In this document: one piece after another, positions 9,193 through 17,879 of the stretch
How the letters are laid out: every line of letters begins with the position of its first letter
How positions within the stretch are numbered: the first letter of the stretch is position 1
Origin: Paracoccaceae bacterium
GTDB taxonomy: Bacteria; Pseudomonadota; Alphaproteobacteria; Rhodobacterales; Rhodobacteraceae
Direction of reading: 5' to 3'
Length of the DNA: 38,281 bases
Assembly (NCBI GenBank): GCA_029862205.1
Contig: JAOTXT010000040.1
Coordinates: forward strand, 1-38,281
The notes under the pieces: model-generated
Database searches by the model: none
Seen by the model: the letters and a program-made list of their open reading frames with translations, nothing else
What the model was told of the DNA's origin: nothing
Program-made: the position numbers and the translations under genes

Positions 9193-10250
9193 CCGACTGC
9201 CTCCGGCTCGCGGATGAGATGTGCGGCGGCTTCGGCCAGGCTCTGGATACAGCGGTAGCGGTGGCTTTGGCCGGCGCCCTCACGCAGCCCGATCGCGCCG
9301 GCGCGGCAAAGACCGCGTGCATGCCGGCACCGATCGGCGAAATGGCAGCCCTGCATCTCGCCGACCAGCGAGGGAACGATGCCGGGAATCGAGCCCAGAT
9401 GCGCGCCGCGCGCGGTCTTGCCCGGGATCGGGATGCAGTCAAGCAGGCCTTGCGTGTAGGGATGGGTCGGCGCCTGGAAGATGTCGCGCGCGCTGCCCTC
9501 CTCGACGATCTGTCCCGCATACATGACCGCCACGCGGTCGGCGACGCGCGCGACGACCCCCAGATCGTGGGTGATCAGGATCAGCCCGGTCTGAAACTCG
9601 CGCTGGAGATCGGCCAACAAGTGCAGAATTTGCGCCTGGATAGTCACGTCGAGCGCGGTGGTCGGCTCGTCGGCGATGATGAGATCCGGCCCGCACATCA
9701 GCGCCATGGCGATCATCACCCGCTGACGGAGCCCACCCGAGAGTTGATGCGGATACTGGCCGAGCCGCCCGCGTGCAGCCGTGATGCCGACCTTCTCGAG
9801 CAGCCAAACGGCCCGGTCGCGCGCTTCGGCGACCGAGACGCCGCGATGGCGGCGCATGGCCTCGATCAGCTGATCGCCGATCGTGTAGGCGGGGTTCAGC
9901 GAGGTCATCGGCTCCTGGAAGATCATGCTCATCCGGTCGCCGCGCAGGTCTGACATCTGCCGCTCGCCCAAGCTGGTCAGGTCGCGGCCCTCCAGCTCCA
10001 ACTTGCGGGCCTGACGCCGGGCTTTCGGAGGCAGCAGGTCCATCAACGCCAGCGAGGTCAGCGACTTGCCGCAGCCGGATTCGCCGACGATGGCCAGGGT
10101 CTCGCCCCGGTCCACGTGGAAGCTGACATCTTGGACTGGGTGCAGCAATCCGGACGGTACAGGAATTTCGACACTGAGGCCGCTGACTTCGAGGATGCGC
10201 TCGGACAAGTCGTCGTCCTCAGCTGCGGCCGTCGGGCGCGGTGACGTCAC
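9189..10250 (-). CDS. Dipeptide/oligopeptide-type ABC transporter ATP-binding protein (DppD/OppD-like)
   Basis: This is the first ATPase of the importer, up to 353 residues. Walker A is [10 protein letters not shown], signature [15 protein letters not shown], Walker [13 protein letters not shown], switch His in [10 protein letters not shown], and the C-terminal cysteine motif [15 protein letters not shown]. The longest frame begins at GTG 10250, overlapping the permease gene by 32 bases. A TTG at 10208 follows a GAGGA sequence at good spacing and would remove the low-complexity AAAEDDD leader, leaving the protein to start just before its first strand, so the shorter form is quite possible. 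Family assignment is firm and start choice is open. Confidence 0.92.
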
Positions 10251-11136
10251 GCACCCCGTCGCCCATCAGGTTAATCGAGAGAACCAGCAGGAATAGCGCC
10301 GTGCCGGGGATCGCGATCAGCCAGGCGTCGAAGAACATCAGCCCCTTTGCCTCCGAGATCATCAGGCCCCAACTCGGCTCGGGCGGCTGAACGCCGAGGC
10401 CAAGGAACGACAGCGCGGCTTCCAGCAGGATCGCGTGCGCCATTTCGATGGTCGCCACCACGATCAGATGATTGGCCACGTTCGGCAGGATCTCGGTCAG
10501 GATGATCCGGGGCGTCGAACAGCCGAGCGCCTGGGCCGCTGCGACGAAGTCGAGGTTCCTGACTTGCATCGTCGCGCTGCGCATGACCACGGCGAAGCGG
10601 TCCCAGATCAGTAAACCCAGCACCCAGATCACGACGGTGAGCGACGAGCCGATCATGCTGACGACCGCCAGCGCCACCAGGACGACCGGCATGGAAAGCC
10701 GCGTGGTGATGATGAAGTTCGCCACCATGTCGACCTTCCCGCCGAAATAGCCCGCCAGCACCCCGATCGTGGTGCCAATGACGCCAGAGATCAGCATCGC
10801 GGCGAATCCGATCAGCAACGAGATCCGCGCGCCCCAGAACAGCCGCGACAGGTAATCGCGGCCAAGCTGGTCGGTGCCGAGCGGGTGGACCCAGGTCGCC
10901 TTCGGGCTGTCCGTCCAGATGGGCGGGATCAGCTTGCGGTCGAGAATCTGATCAAAAGGATCATGCGGCGAGATCCAGGGGGCCAGCAGGGCCATCAGAA
11001 ATATGACCGCCAGCACCGTGACCCCGATCATCAATCCGGCATGGCCGAATATCCGCCGCCGCAAAAGGGCGCCTGGCGATGGCTCGGTGATTTGCGCGGC
11101 GCGGGCATCCACCGCCGATGTGTCAACGACTGCCAT
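10219..11136 (-). CDS. Dipeptide/oligopeptide-type ABC transporter permease (DppC-like)
   Basis: This inner-membrane permease of the importer has 305 residues. A short soluble N-terminus leads to the first membrane segment (GHAGLMIGVTVLAVIFLMALLA is approximately it, residues 30-50). The external loop carries HPLGTDQLGRDYLSRLFWGAR, a hallmark of the DppC/OppC group. The cytoplasmic EAA loop near residue 195 reads AAAQALGCSTPRIILTEILPN. It starts two bases after the upstream permease stop and runs into the ATPase gene. Together with its partner it forms the membrane channel. Confidence 0.93.
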   Translation of the reverse strand: MAVVDTSAVDARAAQITEPSPGALLRRRIFGHAGLMIGVTVLAVIFLMALLAPWISPHDPFDQILDRKLIPPIWTDSPKATWVHPLGTDQLGRDYLSRLFWGARISLLIGFAAMLISGVIGTTIGVLAGYFGGKVDMVANFIITTRLSMPVVLVALAVVSMIGSSLTVVIWVLGLLIWDRFAVVMRSATMQVRNLDFVAAAQALGCSTPRIILTEILPNVANHLIVVATIEMAHAILLEAALSFLGLGVQPPEPSWGLMISEAKGLMFFDAWLIAIPGTALFLLVLSINLMGDGVRDVTAPDGRS

Positions 11137-11137
11137 G

Positions 11138-12055
11138 TCAGGCCACCCTGATCCGCGGATCCAGCCAGGCGTTCAGCATGTCCGCCAGAAAGGTCAGCAC
11201 GATGTAGAAGATGCTCAGCACCAGCACGATCGCCTGCATCATCGGCAGGTCCGCGCGCTGGATCGACTCCCAAGCCAGGAAGCCGAGCCCGTTGATCGCG
11301 AAGATCGTCTCGATGACGATCGAGCCGCCCAGCATGAAGCCGAACTGTACCGCCGCCAGCGAGACGACCGGGATGATCGCGTTGCGAAGCGCGTGCTTGA
11401 AAAGCACCGTAATCGGCCGCAGGCCCTTGGCCCGGGCGGTGCGGATATAGTCGGCCGACAGCACCTCCATCATGCCCGCGCGCGTCAGCCGCATGACTCC
11501 GGGCGTGATGTAGTAGCCGAGCGCGATCGACGGCATGACGAAATTCGCCCACGAAGCCGAGCCCGTGATCGGCAAGAGCCGCCAATAGATCCCGAACCAC
11601 AGCATCATGGTCAGCGCAAACCAGAAGCTGGGCATCGCCTGGCCGACCACTGCGATCGTGAGCGCCACACGGTCGATCAGACTATTCGGCCGGATCGCCG
11701 CCAGAACACCCAGAGGGATCGACAGCGTCAAGGCGAAGATCAGCGCGCAGAGCCCCAGCATCATGGTTGTCGGCAACCGCTCGAAAATCACGTCGCCGAC
11801 GGGTTTCTTCAGATAGTGGGATTGACCGAAATCCCCCTGCACCGCGCGGAACAGCCAATCTGCATATTGCACCAAGATCGGTCGGTCATAGCCGTAATAG
11901 CGCCGGATCTGCTCGATATCCTCCTCGGTCGCGGTCTCGCCCGCCAGCGCCACTGCCGGATCGCCGGAGAGATAGATCATCGAGAAGGTGATCAACGAAA
12001 CGGTGACCGCCACCAGGACGGCGATGCCCAGTCGTTTCAGCACATATGAGACCAT
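11138..12055 (-). CDS. Dipeptide/oligopeptide-type ABC transporter permease (DppB-like)
   Basis: This is the first membrane subunit of the importer, 305 residues from MVSYVLKRLGIAVLVAVTV. The N-terminus shows the usual KRLG start and the early GDPA motif of DppB proteins (LSGDPAVALAG, near residue 33). The EAA loop near residue 190 is IRTARAKGLRPITVLFKHALR. About six membrane segments can be seen. It follows the binding-protein gene after 80 bases that contain a strong hairpin, and ends one base before the next permease. Function in peptide-like solute uptake is a family inference. Confidence 0.93.
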   Translation of the reverse strand: MVSYVLKRLGIAVLVAVTVSLITFSMIYLSGDPAVALAGETATEEDIEQIRRYYGYDRPILVQYADWLFRAVQGDFGQSHYLKKPVGDVIFERLPTTMMLGLCALIFALTLSIPLGVLAAIRPNSLIDRVALTIAVVGQAMPSFWFALTMMLWFGIYWRLLPITGSASWANFVMPSIALGYYITPGVMRLTRAGMMEVLSADYIRTARAKGLRPITVLFKHALRNAIIPVVSLAAVQFGFMLGGSIVIETIFAINGLGFLAWESIQRADLPMMQAIVLVLSIFYIVLTFLADMLNAWLDPRIRVA

Positions 12056-12094
12056 GGCAACGCTCCCGCGAGGCGGTATTTGCCGGACTTCCGT

Positions 12095-12122
12095 GGGCCG
12101 CGCCGGCGCGCCGGAGCGGCCC
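12095..12122 (-). promoter_or_regulatory. GC-rich hairpin between binding protein and permease genes
   Basis: GGGCCGC at 12095-12101 pairs with GCGGCCC at 12116-12122, and the interior CCGGCGCGCCGG (12103-12114) is itself self-complementary. No T run follows in transcript direction. It is placed like the hairpins after both dctP genes, so a transcript-stabilising or attenuating role is inferred. Confidence 0.65.
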
Positions 12123-12135
12123 TTAGGTTAGTTCC

Positions 12136-13671
12136 TCAGTTCCACGAAGCCGCGAAGAAGCGTGGAATCTCGTCCGAGGTGGTCTGGAAGTTCAAGTCCT
12201 TCGAGAAGACATAGTATTTCGCGTAGGTGAACATCGGCAGCCAATAAAGCTCGCCCGAGACCTTCGCCAACGCCTTCTTGTAGGCTTCCTCACGGGCCAC
12301 TGGATCGGTCGTCGTATCACCCTCGGCCAGCAACGCGATCACTTCCGAATCCTTAGCCGGGTCGTCGCGCCCGCCGGAGAAGAAGTGGCTGGTGATCGCC
12401 GATACGTCCGGAATCGAGTTCGAGCCCCAGGTCATGTGATTGATCGGCGTCTTGCCCTCCCAGACCAGATCGCGCAGCGCCCGGTATTGCAGGAAGGTCA
12501 GATTGGCCTTGATCCCGACCTTTGCCAGATCGCCGATCACCGCTTCGGTGAATTCACGCTGACGATAGGCGTAGATGTCGAACTCGAAGCCGTCCGGATA
12601 GCCCGCCTCGGCCAGCAGTGCCTTCGCCTTTGCGGGATCATAGTCCCATTTCGGCACATCCTGGGTGCAGCCGAACTGATCCGGGTGGCAGGCCGAGTGG
12701 ATCACCACTGAGGCCGGGCCGACCAGGTTGCGGGTCAGCGACTCGCGGTCGATGGCATGGGCCACCGCCTGGCGCACCTTCTTCTTGGTGAAGAAGTCCT
12801 GGCCCGAGTCACCGTCCACGTCGAACGCCATGTAGGAGACGCGCATGGTCTTGGCATTCTCGACGGTGACCTGGCCGGTTGCCTCCAGGCGCTCGGCCTG
12901 GTCCTTGGGCACGTCCCAGATCCAGTCCAGCCCGCCGGTCAGGATCTCGGCCAGCTGGGTGTTCATCTCCTTGATGGTGCGGAAGCGGACATTGCCGATC
13001 TGCGGCGTGCCCTTCGGGCTGTCGTCGAAATAAGCGCCGTTCTTCTCCCACAGGACGTATTCGCCGGCCTTGACCTCGACGAACTTGTAGGGGCCGGTGC
13101 CCACGGGCGAGACGGCGCCGAAATCCTTCTTGCCATCCGCACCTGCCGGTGCGCTGTCATAGTGGCCCTCGGGCACGATGAAGACGGCGTTCGAGAGATA
13201 CGGCTCGGCCGCCGGGAACGGCTTGGCCAGATGGATGCGCACCTTGTGCGGACCCAGCGCCTCGGCGCTTTTCATCCAGTTGACGTTCTTGATCGTCAGG
13301 ACGCCATTGTCCTCGTTGACCACGTGATTGATCGTGTAGACGACGTCCTCGGACCCAAAGCTCGATCCGTCGTGGAACGTTACGCCCTCACGGAGCTCGA
13401 GCTCCATGGTGACATTGTCGATCCATTCCCAACTTGTCGCCAGAAGCGGTTCGTACTGACCGGTATCCAGATTGCGGAACAGAAGGGCGTCCCAGCCCAG
13501 ATGGCCCATGACCACCAATTCACGGGTGTTGTTGTAATAGGGATCGACGACGGCGACCTCGCGGTCGGTCGCCCAGTTCAGGGTGTCGTCTGCCTTGCCG
13601 GCCAGGGCAGGCGCGGACCAAAGGCCGGCAGCGGCGGCGAGCGCCACGGCGGGCGTAAGCCAATGTTTCAT
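12136..13671 (-). CDS. Family 5 extracellular solute-binding protein of peptide-type ABC transporter
   Basis: This periplasmic binding protein of the DppA/OppA class has 511 residues from MKHWLTPAVALAAAAGLW, with a signal peptide ending in ALA. The SBP_bac_5 pattern is clear: DTLNWATDREVAVVDPYYN at the mature N-terminus, LELREGVTFHDGSSFGSEDVV near residue 110, and KKKVRQAVAHAIDRESL around residue 310. The ATG at 13671 follows AGGAGG with nine bases spacing, a very good ribosome site. Its gene precedes the permeases and follows a CocE-type hydrolase gene by 126 bases. The ligand is unknown. Relatives carry peptides, opines and other compounds. Confidence 0.93.
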   Translation of the reverse strand: MKHWLTPAVALAAAAGLWSAPALAGKADDTLNWATDREVAVVDPYYNNTRELVVMGHLGWDALLFRNLDTGQYEPLLATSWEWIDNVTMELELREGVTFHDGSSFGSEDVVYTINHVVNEDNGVLTIKNVNWMKSAEALGPHKVRIHLAKPFPAAEPYLSNAVFIVPEGHYDSAPAGADGKKDFGAVSPVGTGPYKFVEVKAGEYVLWEKNGAYFDDSPKGTPQIGNVRFRTIKEMNTQLAEILTGGLDWIWDVPKDQAERLEATGQVTVENAKTMRVSYMAFDVDGDSGQDFFTKKKVRQAVAHAIDRESLTRNLVGPASVVIHSACHPDQFGCTQDVPKWDYDPAKAKALLAEAGYPDGFEFDIYAYRQREFTEAVIGDLAKVGIKANLTFLQYRALRDLVWEGKTPINHMTWGSNSIPDVSAITSHFFSGGRDDPAKDSEVIALLAEGDTTTDPVAREEAYKKALAKVSGELYWLPMFTYAKYYVFSKDLNFQTTSDEIPRFFAASWN

Positions 13672-13797
13672 GGGGCGGTTCCTCCTAGTCGTGTTTCGCG
13701 CGGGCCGCATTCGAGGCGGGCCGTCAGGGGCCAAGCGTGGCACCGAACCGGCGCTGACGCAAGAGAAGGCAGGCAGGCATCGCAGCCGTGATCGGGG

Positions 13798-15618
13798 TCA
13801 CTCCACAGGCAGCGTTATCGCAGATGGCGCCGCGCCTCCGGTCTGGATCGTCCAGTTGCCTGGCCTGCCATAGGGCCAGAGGGCGAAATTCGAGCGATCC
13901 GCCCCGGCGATCGCAAGACCGATCTGGTGACCCGCAGGGAACTGCCACGAGACCGGCAGCAGCGCGAAGTCGATCACCACGGTCTGGCCGGGCGTCAGCG
14001 GCCGCGCATCCGCGCGGGTGAAGCTGCGGTAGGGCCATGTTGCCGGATAGGTGGGGCTGGGCGCCGATATCTCCCGGTGAAGCGCCCGAAGCTGACCTTC
14101 GGTCACGTATCGCGCGGTCCCGTCCGGCGCGATGTCCTCGAGATAGGCGAAGATGCAGGCATCGGTCTGATCGGCGGAGAAGCCCAGATGCAGCAGCGGA
14201 TGCCCGGCGATGGCCATCGGATGATCCAGCGGCTGCGAGACGAACCGCAGGCGCGTGCCCGGACGATGATCCCAATCGGCATAGTAATCTTGAACATTGC
14301 GGATCTGCAGCCGCCCGTAGCGGGTATCGAGCCCGGTCGAGGCGGCGTAATCGGCTTTGTAGCCGAGGGTGCCATCCGGGCCCGGCGTGTCGGCAAGCCG
14401 GTCGCCATCGAGAAAGAGCGTCCGGCTCCCGTCCACTGGCGGCCATTGATCGGCCGCCTTCCAGGATTCCTGGCGCATGGTGTGGTAGTGGACCGGCGCC
14501 TCCGATCCGAGGCCGGTATCGCGGCCCATCAGGTGCTCGTCGAAGAAGCGCAGGATCACGCCCAGGACCGGGAATTCCGGCAGGGCATGGCGGCGGAACG
14601 GGCTGGCATTGCAGCGCGCGCCGTGGTCCCAGGGGCCGAGAAGCAGATGACGCATGCCCGACGGTCGGCTCAGGAACCGGCTGACCGACCCGTTCATATA
14701 GGCCCCGTCCAGCCAGCCCGAGACCGCCATAACCGCCAGGTCGTCCCGAAAGCCCGGCGAGGCCGCATGGGGGCTGAACGAGTCCGGCGTGAAGTCCGGA
14801 TCATGCGCCAGACTGTCGTCGCGGAACTGAAACTCGCGCAGGAAATCCGGTATGTGGACGTTCGCCGCGTGCTCGGCGATGGCCTGGGCCAGCAGGATCC
14901 CATCAGGATCGTCATCGACCGGCGCCGGACCCTGGAAGCTCGGCTCGGCGAAATAGTAGACCTCGCTGAGGGCGTCGCGGTCGTCCTGGTCCAGCGCCTC
15001 CATCACCCGGCCATAGCCGCTGGCCAGATCAGTCAGCAGGATGCCGCCCGGGTAGAAATGGTCCGTGTAGGTGTCCCAGACCGCGCTGATCGGGGCGATG
15101 GCCTTCAGCGCGGGATGCCCCGAGGCGGCGGCAAAATCGCAGGCCGCGCCCAGATAGGAGATACCGGTCGCGCCGAGATTGCCGTCGCACCAGTCCTGGC
15201 CCGCGGCCCATTCGATCACCTCCTCGTAATCCGCGCGCTCGGCGGGCGAGCGGAAACTGTCGCGGCAGCCGAACGAGGCGCCAGTGCCGCGCACATCGAC
15301 CACCACCAGCGCGTAGCCACGCGGGACGAACATGTTGCGGTAGTTGGCCGAGTTGGGGCTCGGCTCGATGCCCTCCGGCGCATCACCGGCCAGCCGGAAG
15401 CGGCGGTAGTAGGGCGTGAAGATCAGGATCGCCGGGAAGCCCGCCGCGGGGCGCGGTCCTTGAGGCAGGTGGATGTCGATCGCCAGGCGGACACCGTCGC
15501 GCATCGTCAGATAAAGCGAGCGCGGCGCCGGCGAAACCGTATGGCTCGGTGCGCGGCCCTCTAGATATGTCTGCGGATCGATGACCCAGGCATCAGATCC
15601 CTTGGGATTGTCGGACAT
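13798..15618 (-). CDS. CocE/NonD family hydrolase (X-Pro dipeptidyl-peptidase S15-like)
   Basis: This alpha/beta-hydrolase has 606 residues and acts on ester or amide bonds. The N-terminal catalytic domain shows VVVDVRGTGASFG, the nucleophile elbow GISYLG (Ser near residue 154), a likely acid Asp in VSGWLDGAYMNG, and a likely catalytic His in LLLGPWDHGAR. The C-terminal third is the jelly-roll domain found in cocaine esterase and S15 peptidases (RLRFVSQPLDHPMAIAGHP onward). No signal peptide is visible, so it is probably cytoplasmic. It lies between the acyl-CoA cluster and the dipeptide ABC genes on the same strand, which suggests it processes a compound brought in by the ABC transporter. 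The substrate is unknown. Confidence 0.88.
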   Translation of the reverse strand: MSDNPKGSDAWVIDPQTYLEGRAPSHTVSPAPRSLYLTMRDGVRLAIDIHLPQGPRPAAGFPAILIFTPYYRRFRLAGDAPEGIEPSPNSANYRNMFVPRGYALVVVDVRGTGASFGCRDSFRSPAERADYEEVIEWAAGQDWCDGNLGATGISYLGAACDFAAASGHPALKAIAPISAVWDTYTDHFYPGGILLTDLASGYGRVMEALDQDDRDALSEVYYFAEPSFQGPAPVDDDPDGILLAQAIAEHAANVHIPDFLREFQFRDDSLAHDPDFTPDSFSPHAASPGFRDDLAVMAVSGWLDGAYMNGSVSRFLSRPSGMRHLLLGPWDHGARCNASPFRRHALPEFPVLGVILRFFDEHLMGRDTGLGSEAPVHYHTMRQESWKAADQWPPVDGSRTLFLDGDRLADTPGPDGTLGYKADYAASTGLDTRYGRLQIRNVQDYYADWDHRPGTRLRFVSQPLDHPMAIAGHPLLHLGFSADQTDACIFAYLEDIAPDGTARYVTEGQLRALHREISAPSPTYPATWPYRSFTRADARPLTPGQTVVIDFALLPVSWQFPAGHQIGLAIAGADRSNFALWPYGRPGNWTIQTGGAAPSAITLPVE

Positions 15619-15692
15619 GGCAGCCCTCGCCCTCCTCGTTCACCGCCATGGACGCAGCGCCGTCACCGCGCGTCAAGGGAATGGCGGCGGCA

Positions 15693-17357
15693 CTAGCCCG
15701 CTGCTTGGTGTCTCCGGCGCAACTCGGCCCGCGCGATCTTGCCGCTCGATGTTGTCGGCAGGGCGCCGAAATACTCGACCAGCCGAGGCTGCTTGTGCGG
15801 GCCGAGCCGTGCCTTGACGAGATCGCGCAACGCGTCGGCGAGCACGCTCTCCGGCATCTGAAGGGCGTCGGGGGCACGCACGATGCAGGCCTTCACGACC
15901 ATCCCGCGCCGTCCGCTCTTGTCGGGCACTCCTATCACGCCCGCATCGGCGACCGCTGGGTGCTGGAGGAGGGTCTCTTCGATCTCGGCCGGCCCGATGC
16001 GAAAGCCCGCGCTCTTGATCAGGTCATCATTGCGGCCCTGATACCAGAAATAGCCATCCGCGTCCTTGCGGGCGAGGTCATGGGTGCGGATCCAGCGCCC
16101 CATGCGAATCTCATCGGTCGCTTCGCAATTGTTCCAGTAGCCGAGGAACAGGGTGGGATCAGTATCGGCTACCGCAATCTCACCCACCTCGCCCTCGGGG
16201 ACCTCGATGCCGTCGTCGTCGATCAACGCGACCCGGCGGCCGGGGAATTCCCAACCCATCGAGCCCGGGCGGATCGGGCGGAGCCGCTGGCAATTGCCGA
16301 TCATCTGGTTGACCTCGGTCATGCCGTAGCCCTCGTTGCAGACGACGCCCAGATCCTCGGCAAGCGCCCGGTGCGTTTCGCCCGGCAGCGACTCGCCGCC
16401 GGTAAAGATGGTGCGCAGCGCCAGGTCATGGCGCCCGCGCGGGGCGGGCGCCGCGGCCAATCGCTTTAGCGCGGTGGGCGTCAGCAGGATGTGGCTGACC
16501 CGGTGGCGCGCCATCAGGGCCAACGCGTCTTCCGGGTCGAAACGAGCCTCGCTGACGATCAATTTGTGGCCGAAGGCGAGCGAGGGGAAGACCACGTCGT
16601 TCAGACCCCCAACCCAGGCCCAGTCGGCTCCGGTCCAGAAGACCAGCCCCTGCTCGCGCAGTTCTAGATTGTAGAAAAGCTCCAGCGATGCATTGAGCGC
16701 GTGGAAGATGCGGTGCCCGTGCAAGATTCCCTTTGGCATCCCCGTCGAGCCGGAGGTGTAGATCAGCAGTGCCGGGTCCTCGGGCCCGGTCTCGGCGGGT
16801 TGAAATCCGCCAGGATCGGCGCCCAAGCAGTCGTCGAAGGCCAGCTCGCCTGTGGCCACCGTGCCCGAAACGATCACGTGGTCGAGTTCATCGAACCTGC
16901 TTCTGAGGTCGCGCACCGGTTGCCAGACCCGGGCGTGGGAAAAAATGACGCGCGCGCCGCTATCGGCAAGAATGTGCGCGATGGCCTCGGGGCCCGTCAG
17001 CGGGCTGATCGTCGTGGCTATTGCACCCAGTTTGTAGGTGGCCAAATGCGCCAGGATGGTCTCGGGCCGCTGGACGCTGTGGATCGCGACCCGGTCGCCC
17101 CGGCCGATTCCGAGACCTTTCAGCGCCACTGCGAGCTCCGTGGCCTGAAACTCCAAATCGCGGAAGGTCAGATGTTGTTCCAAGCCGTCGCCGGTCTCGA
17201 AAACCACCGCCACTTGGTTCGCCTTCGGCCCCTTCGCATGGCGGGTCACCATGTCGGCGGCGATGTTGGTCCGTGCGGGAATATCTAGGGTGAAGCCGGT
17301 GCCGGTGTTCCGGAATGCCGTCTCGGCCAGGTCCTCGGGCGCGATCGACCAGGTCAT
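15693..17357 (-). CDS. AMP-forming acyl-CoA synthetase
   Basis: This ANL-superfamily ligase activates a carboxylic acid to its CoA thioester through an acyl-adenylate. It has 554 residues. The P-loop motif is YTSGSTGMPKG (about residue 210), followed by a GADWAWVGGLNDVV segment, the NEGYGMTEVNQMIGN A5-type motif near residue 340, the hinge region HDLARKDADGYFWYQGRNDDLIK, and the catalytic lysine motif TSSGKIARAELR at the end. The sequence style is that of the medium-chain/acetyl-like group. It ends an operon that begins with a TRAP binding protein and starts nine bases after the DUF35 gene. It is clearly paralogous to the ligase at 19088-20737. The actual acid substrate is unknown. Confidence 0.92.
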   Translation of the reverse strand: MTWSIAPEDLAETAFRNTGTGFTLDIPARTNIAADMVTRHAKGPKANQVAVVFETGDGLEQHLTFRDLEFQATELAVALKGLGIGRGDRVAIHSVQRPETILAHLATYKLGAIATTISPLTGPEAIAHILADSGARVIFSHARVWQPVRDLRSRFDELDHVIVSGTVATGELAFDDCLGADPGGFQPAETGPEDPALLIYTSGSTGMPKGILHGHRIFHALNASLELFYNLELREQGLVFWTGADWAWVGGLNDVVFPSLAFGHKLIVSEARFDPEDALALMARHRVSHILLTPTALKRLAAAPAPRGRHDLALRTIFTGGESLPGETHRALAEDLGVVCNEGYGMTEVNQMIGNCQRLRPIRPGSMGWEFPGRRVALIDDDGIEVPEGEVGEIAVADTDPTLFLGYWNNCEATDEIRMGRWIRTHDLARKDADGYFWYQGRNDDLIKSAGFRIGPAEIEETLLQHPAVADAGVIGVPDKSGRRGMVVKACIVRAPDALQMPESVLADALRDLVKARLGPHKQPRLVEYFGALPTTSSGKIARAELRRRHQAAG

Positions 17358-17366
17358 GGCGGGCGC

Positions 17367-17876
17367 TCAGGCCGGCTCGAACCAGAAGAGCTGCATCGGA
17401 TGCTCGACCGGCCTCTCGGCCCACACCGCCTTGACGCGCAGGCCCGGGGCCGGGGAATCGCAGTTGCGCACCTGCTGCAGCATCGCCGCGTCCGCGCCGT
17501 CCAGCGTCACATAGCCCAGCACCAGGGTATCCTCGCCGCCACCGGTCGTCAGCGTATAGGCGCTGAGCGACGCCGCCTCGAGCACCCCCTCGCCCGGCAG
17601 CTCTACCCATTCGCAAATCGCCAAGTCGTCACCGCAATGGACCCGGGGCGGCATCCAGACCTTGCCGCACTCGGTGCAGCGCGTGCCCATAAGCCGGCGC
17701 TCCTCCAGCGCCAGAAAGAAGGGCGAGAGCTTGCCGAAGGAGTGCTTGAACTGGAAGTGTAACTCCATATCCAGGCGCTCGACCGTGCGGAAATCGCGCC
17801 AAGGGTCGTCCGGGCCACGCCCCATCGGATCGGCGTTCTCGATCACGTCCAGCTTTCGGCTCACCAGGTCGCTCAT
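17367..17876 (-). CDS. DUF35 OB-fold / zinc-ribbon protein, partner of thiolase-like protein
   Basis: This small 169-residue protein is of the DUF35 family (rubredoxin-like zinc ribbon plus OB fold), whose members pair with thiolase-like enzymes. The ribbon begins at CTECGKVWMPPR (about residue 67). The second knuckle is unusual, with HCGDDLAIC instead of a CxxC pair, so zinc binding may be altered. The OB part follows with EWVELPGEGVLEAASLSAYT. About 50 residues precede the ribbon, including LHFQFKHSFGKLSPFFLALEERRLMG, a helix that in relatives packs on the partner. It begins three bases after the thiolase-like gene, matching the known Ltp2-ChsH2 arrangement. Confidence 0.88.
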   Translation of the reverse strand: MSDLVSRKLDVIENADPMGRGPDDPWRDFRTVERLDMELHFQFKHSFGKLSPFFLALEERRLMGTRCTECGKVWMPPRVHCGDDLAICEWVELPGEGVLEAASLSAYTLTTGGGEDTLVLGYVTLDGADAAMLQQVRNCDSPAPGLRVKAVWAERPVEHPMQLFWFEPA

Positions 17877-17879
17877 GGC

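Noticed and set aside
13927-15564. Plus-strand open frame of 545 codons
   Set aside because: It lies wholly opposite the CocE-type hydrolase, which has catalytic motifs. The plus frame has only Arg/Gly-rich composition.
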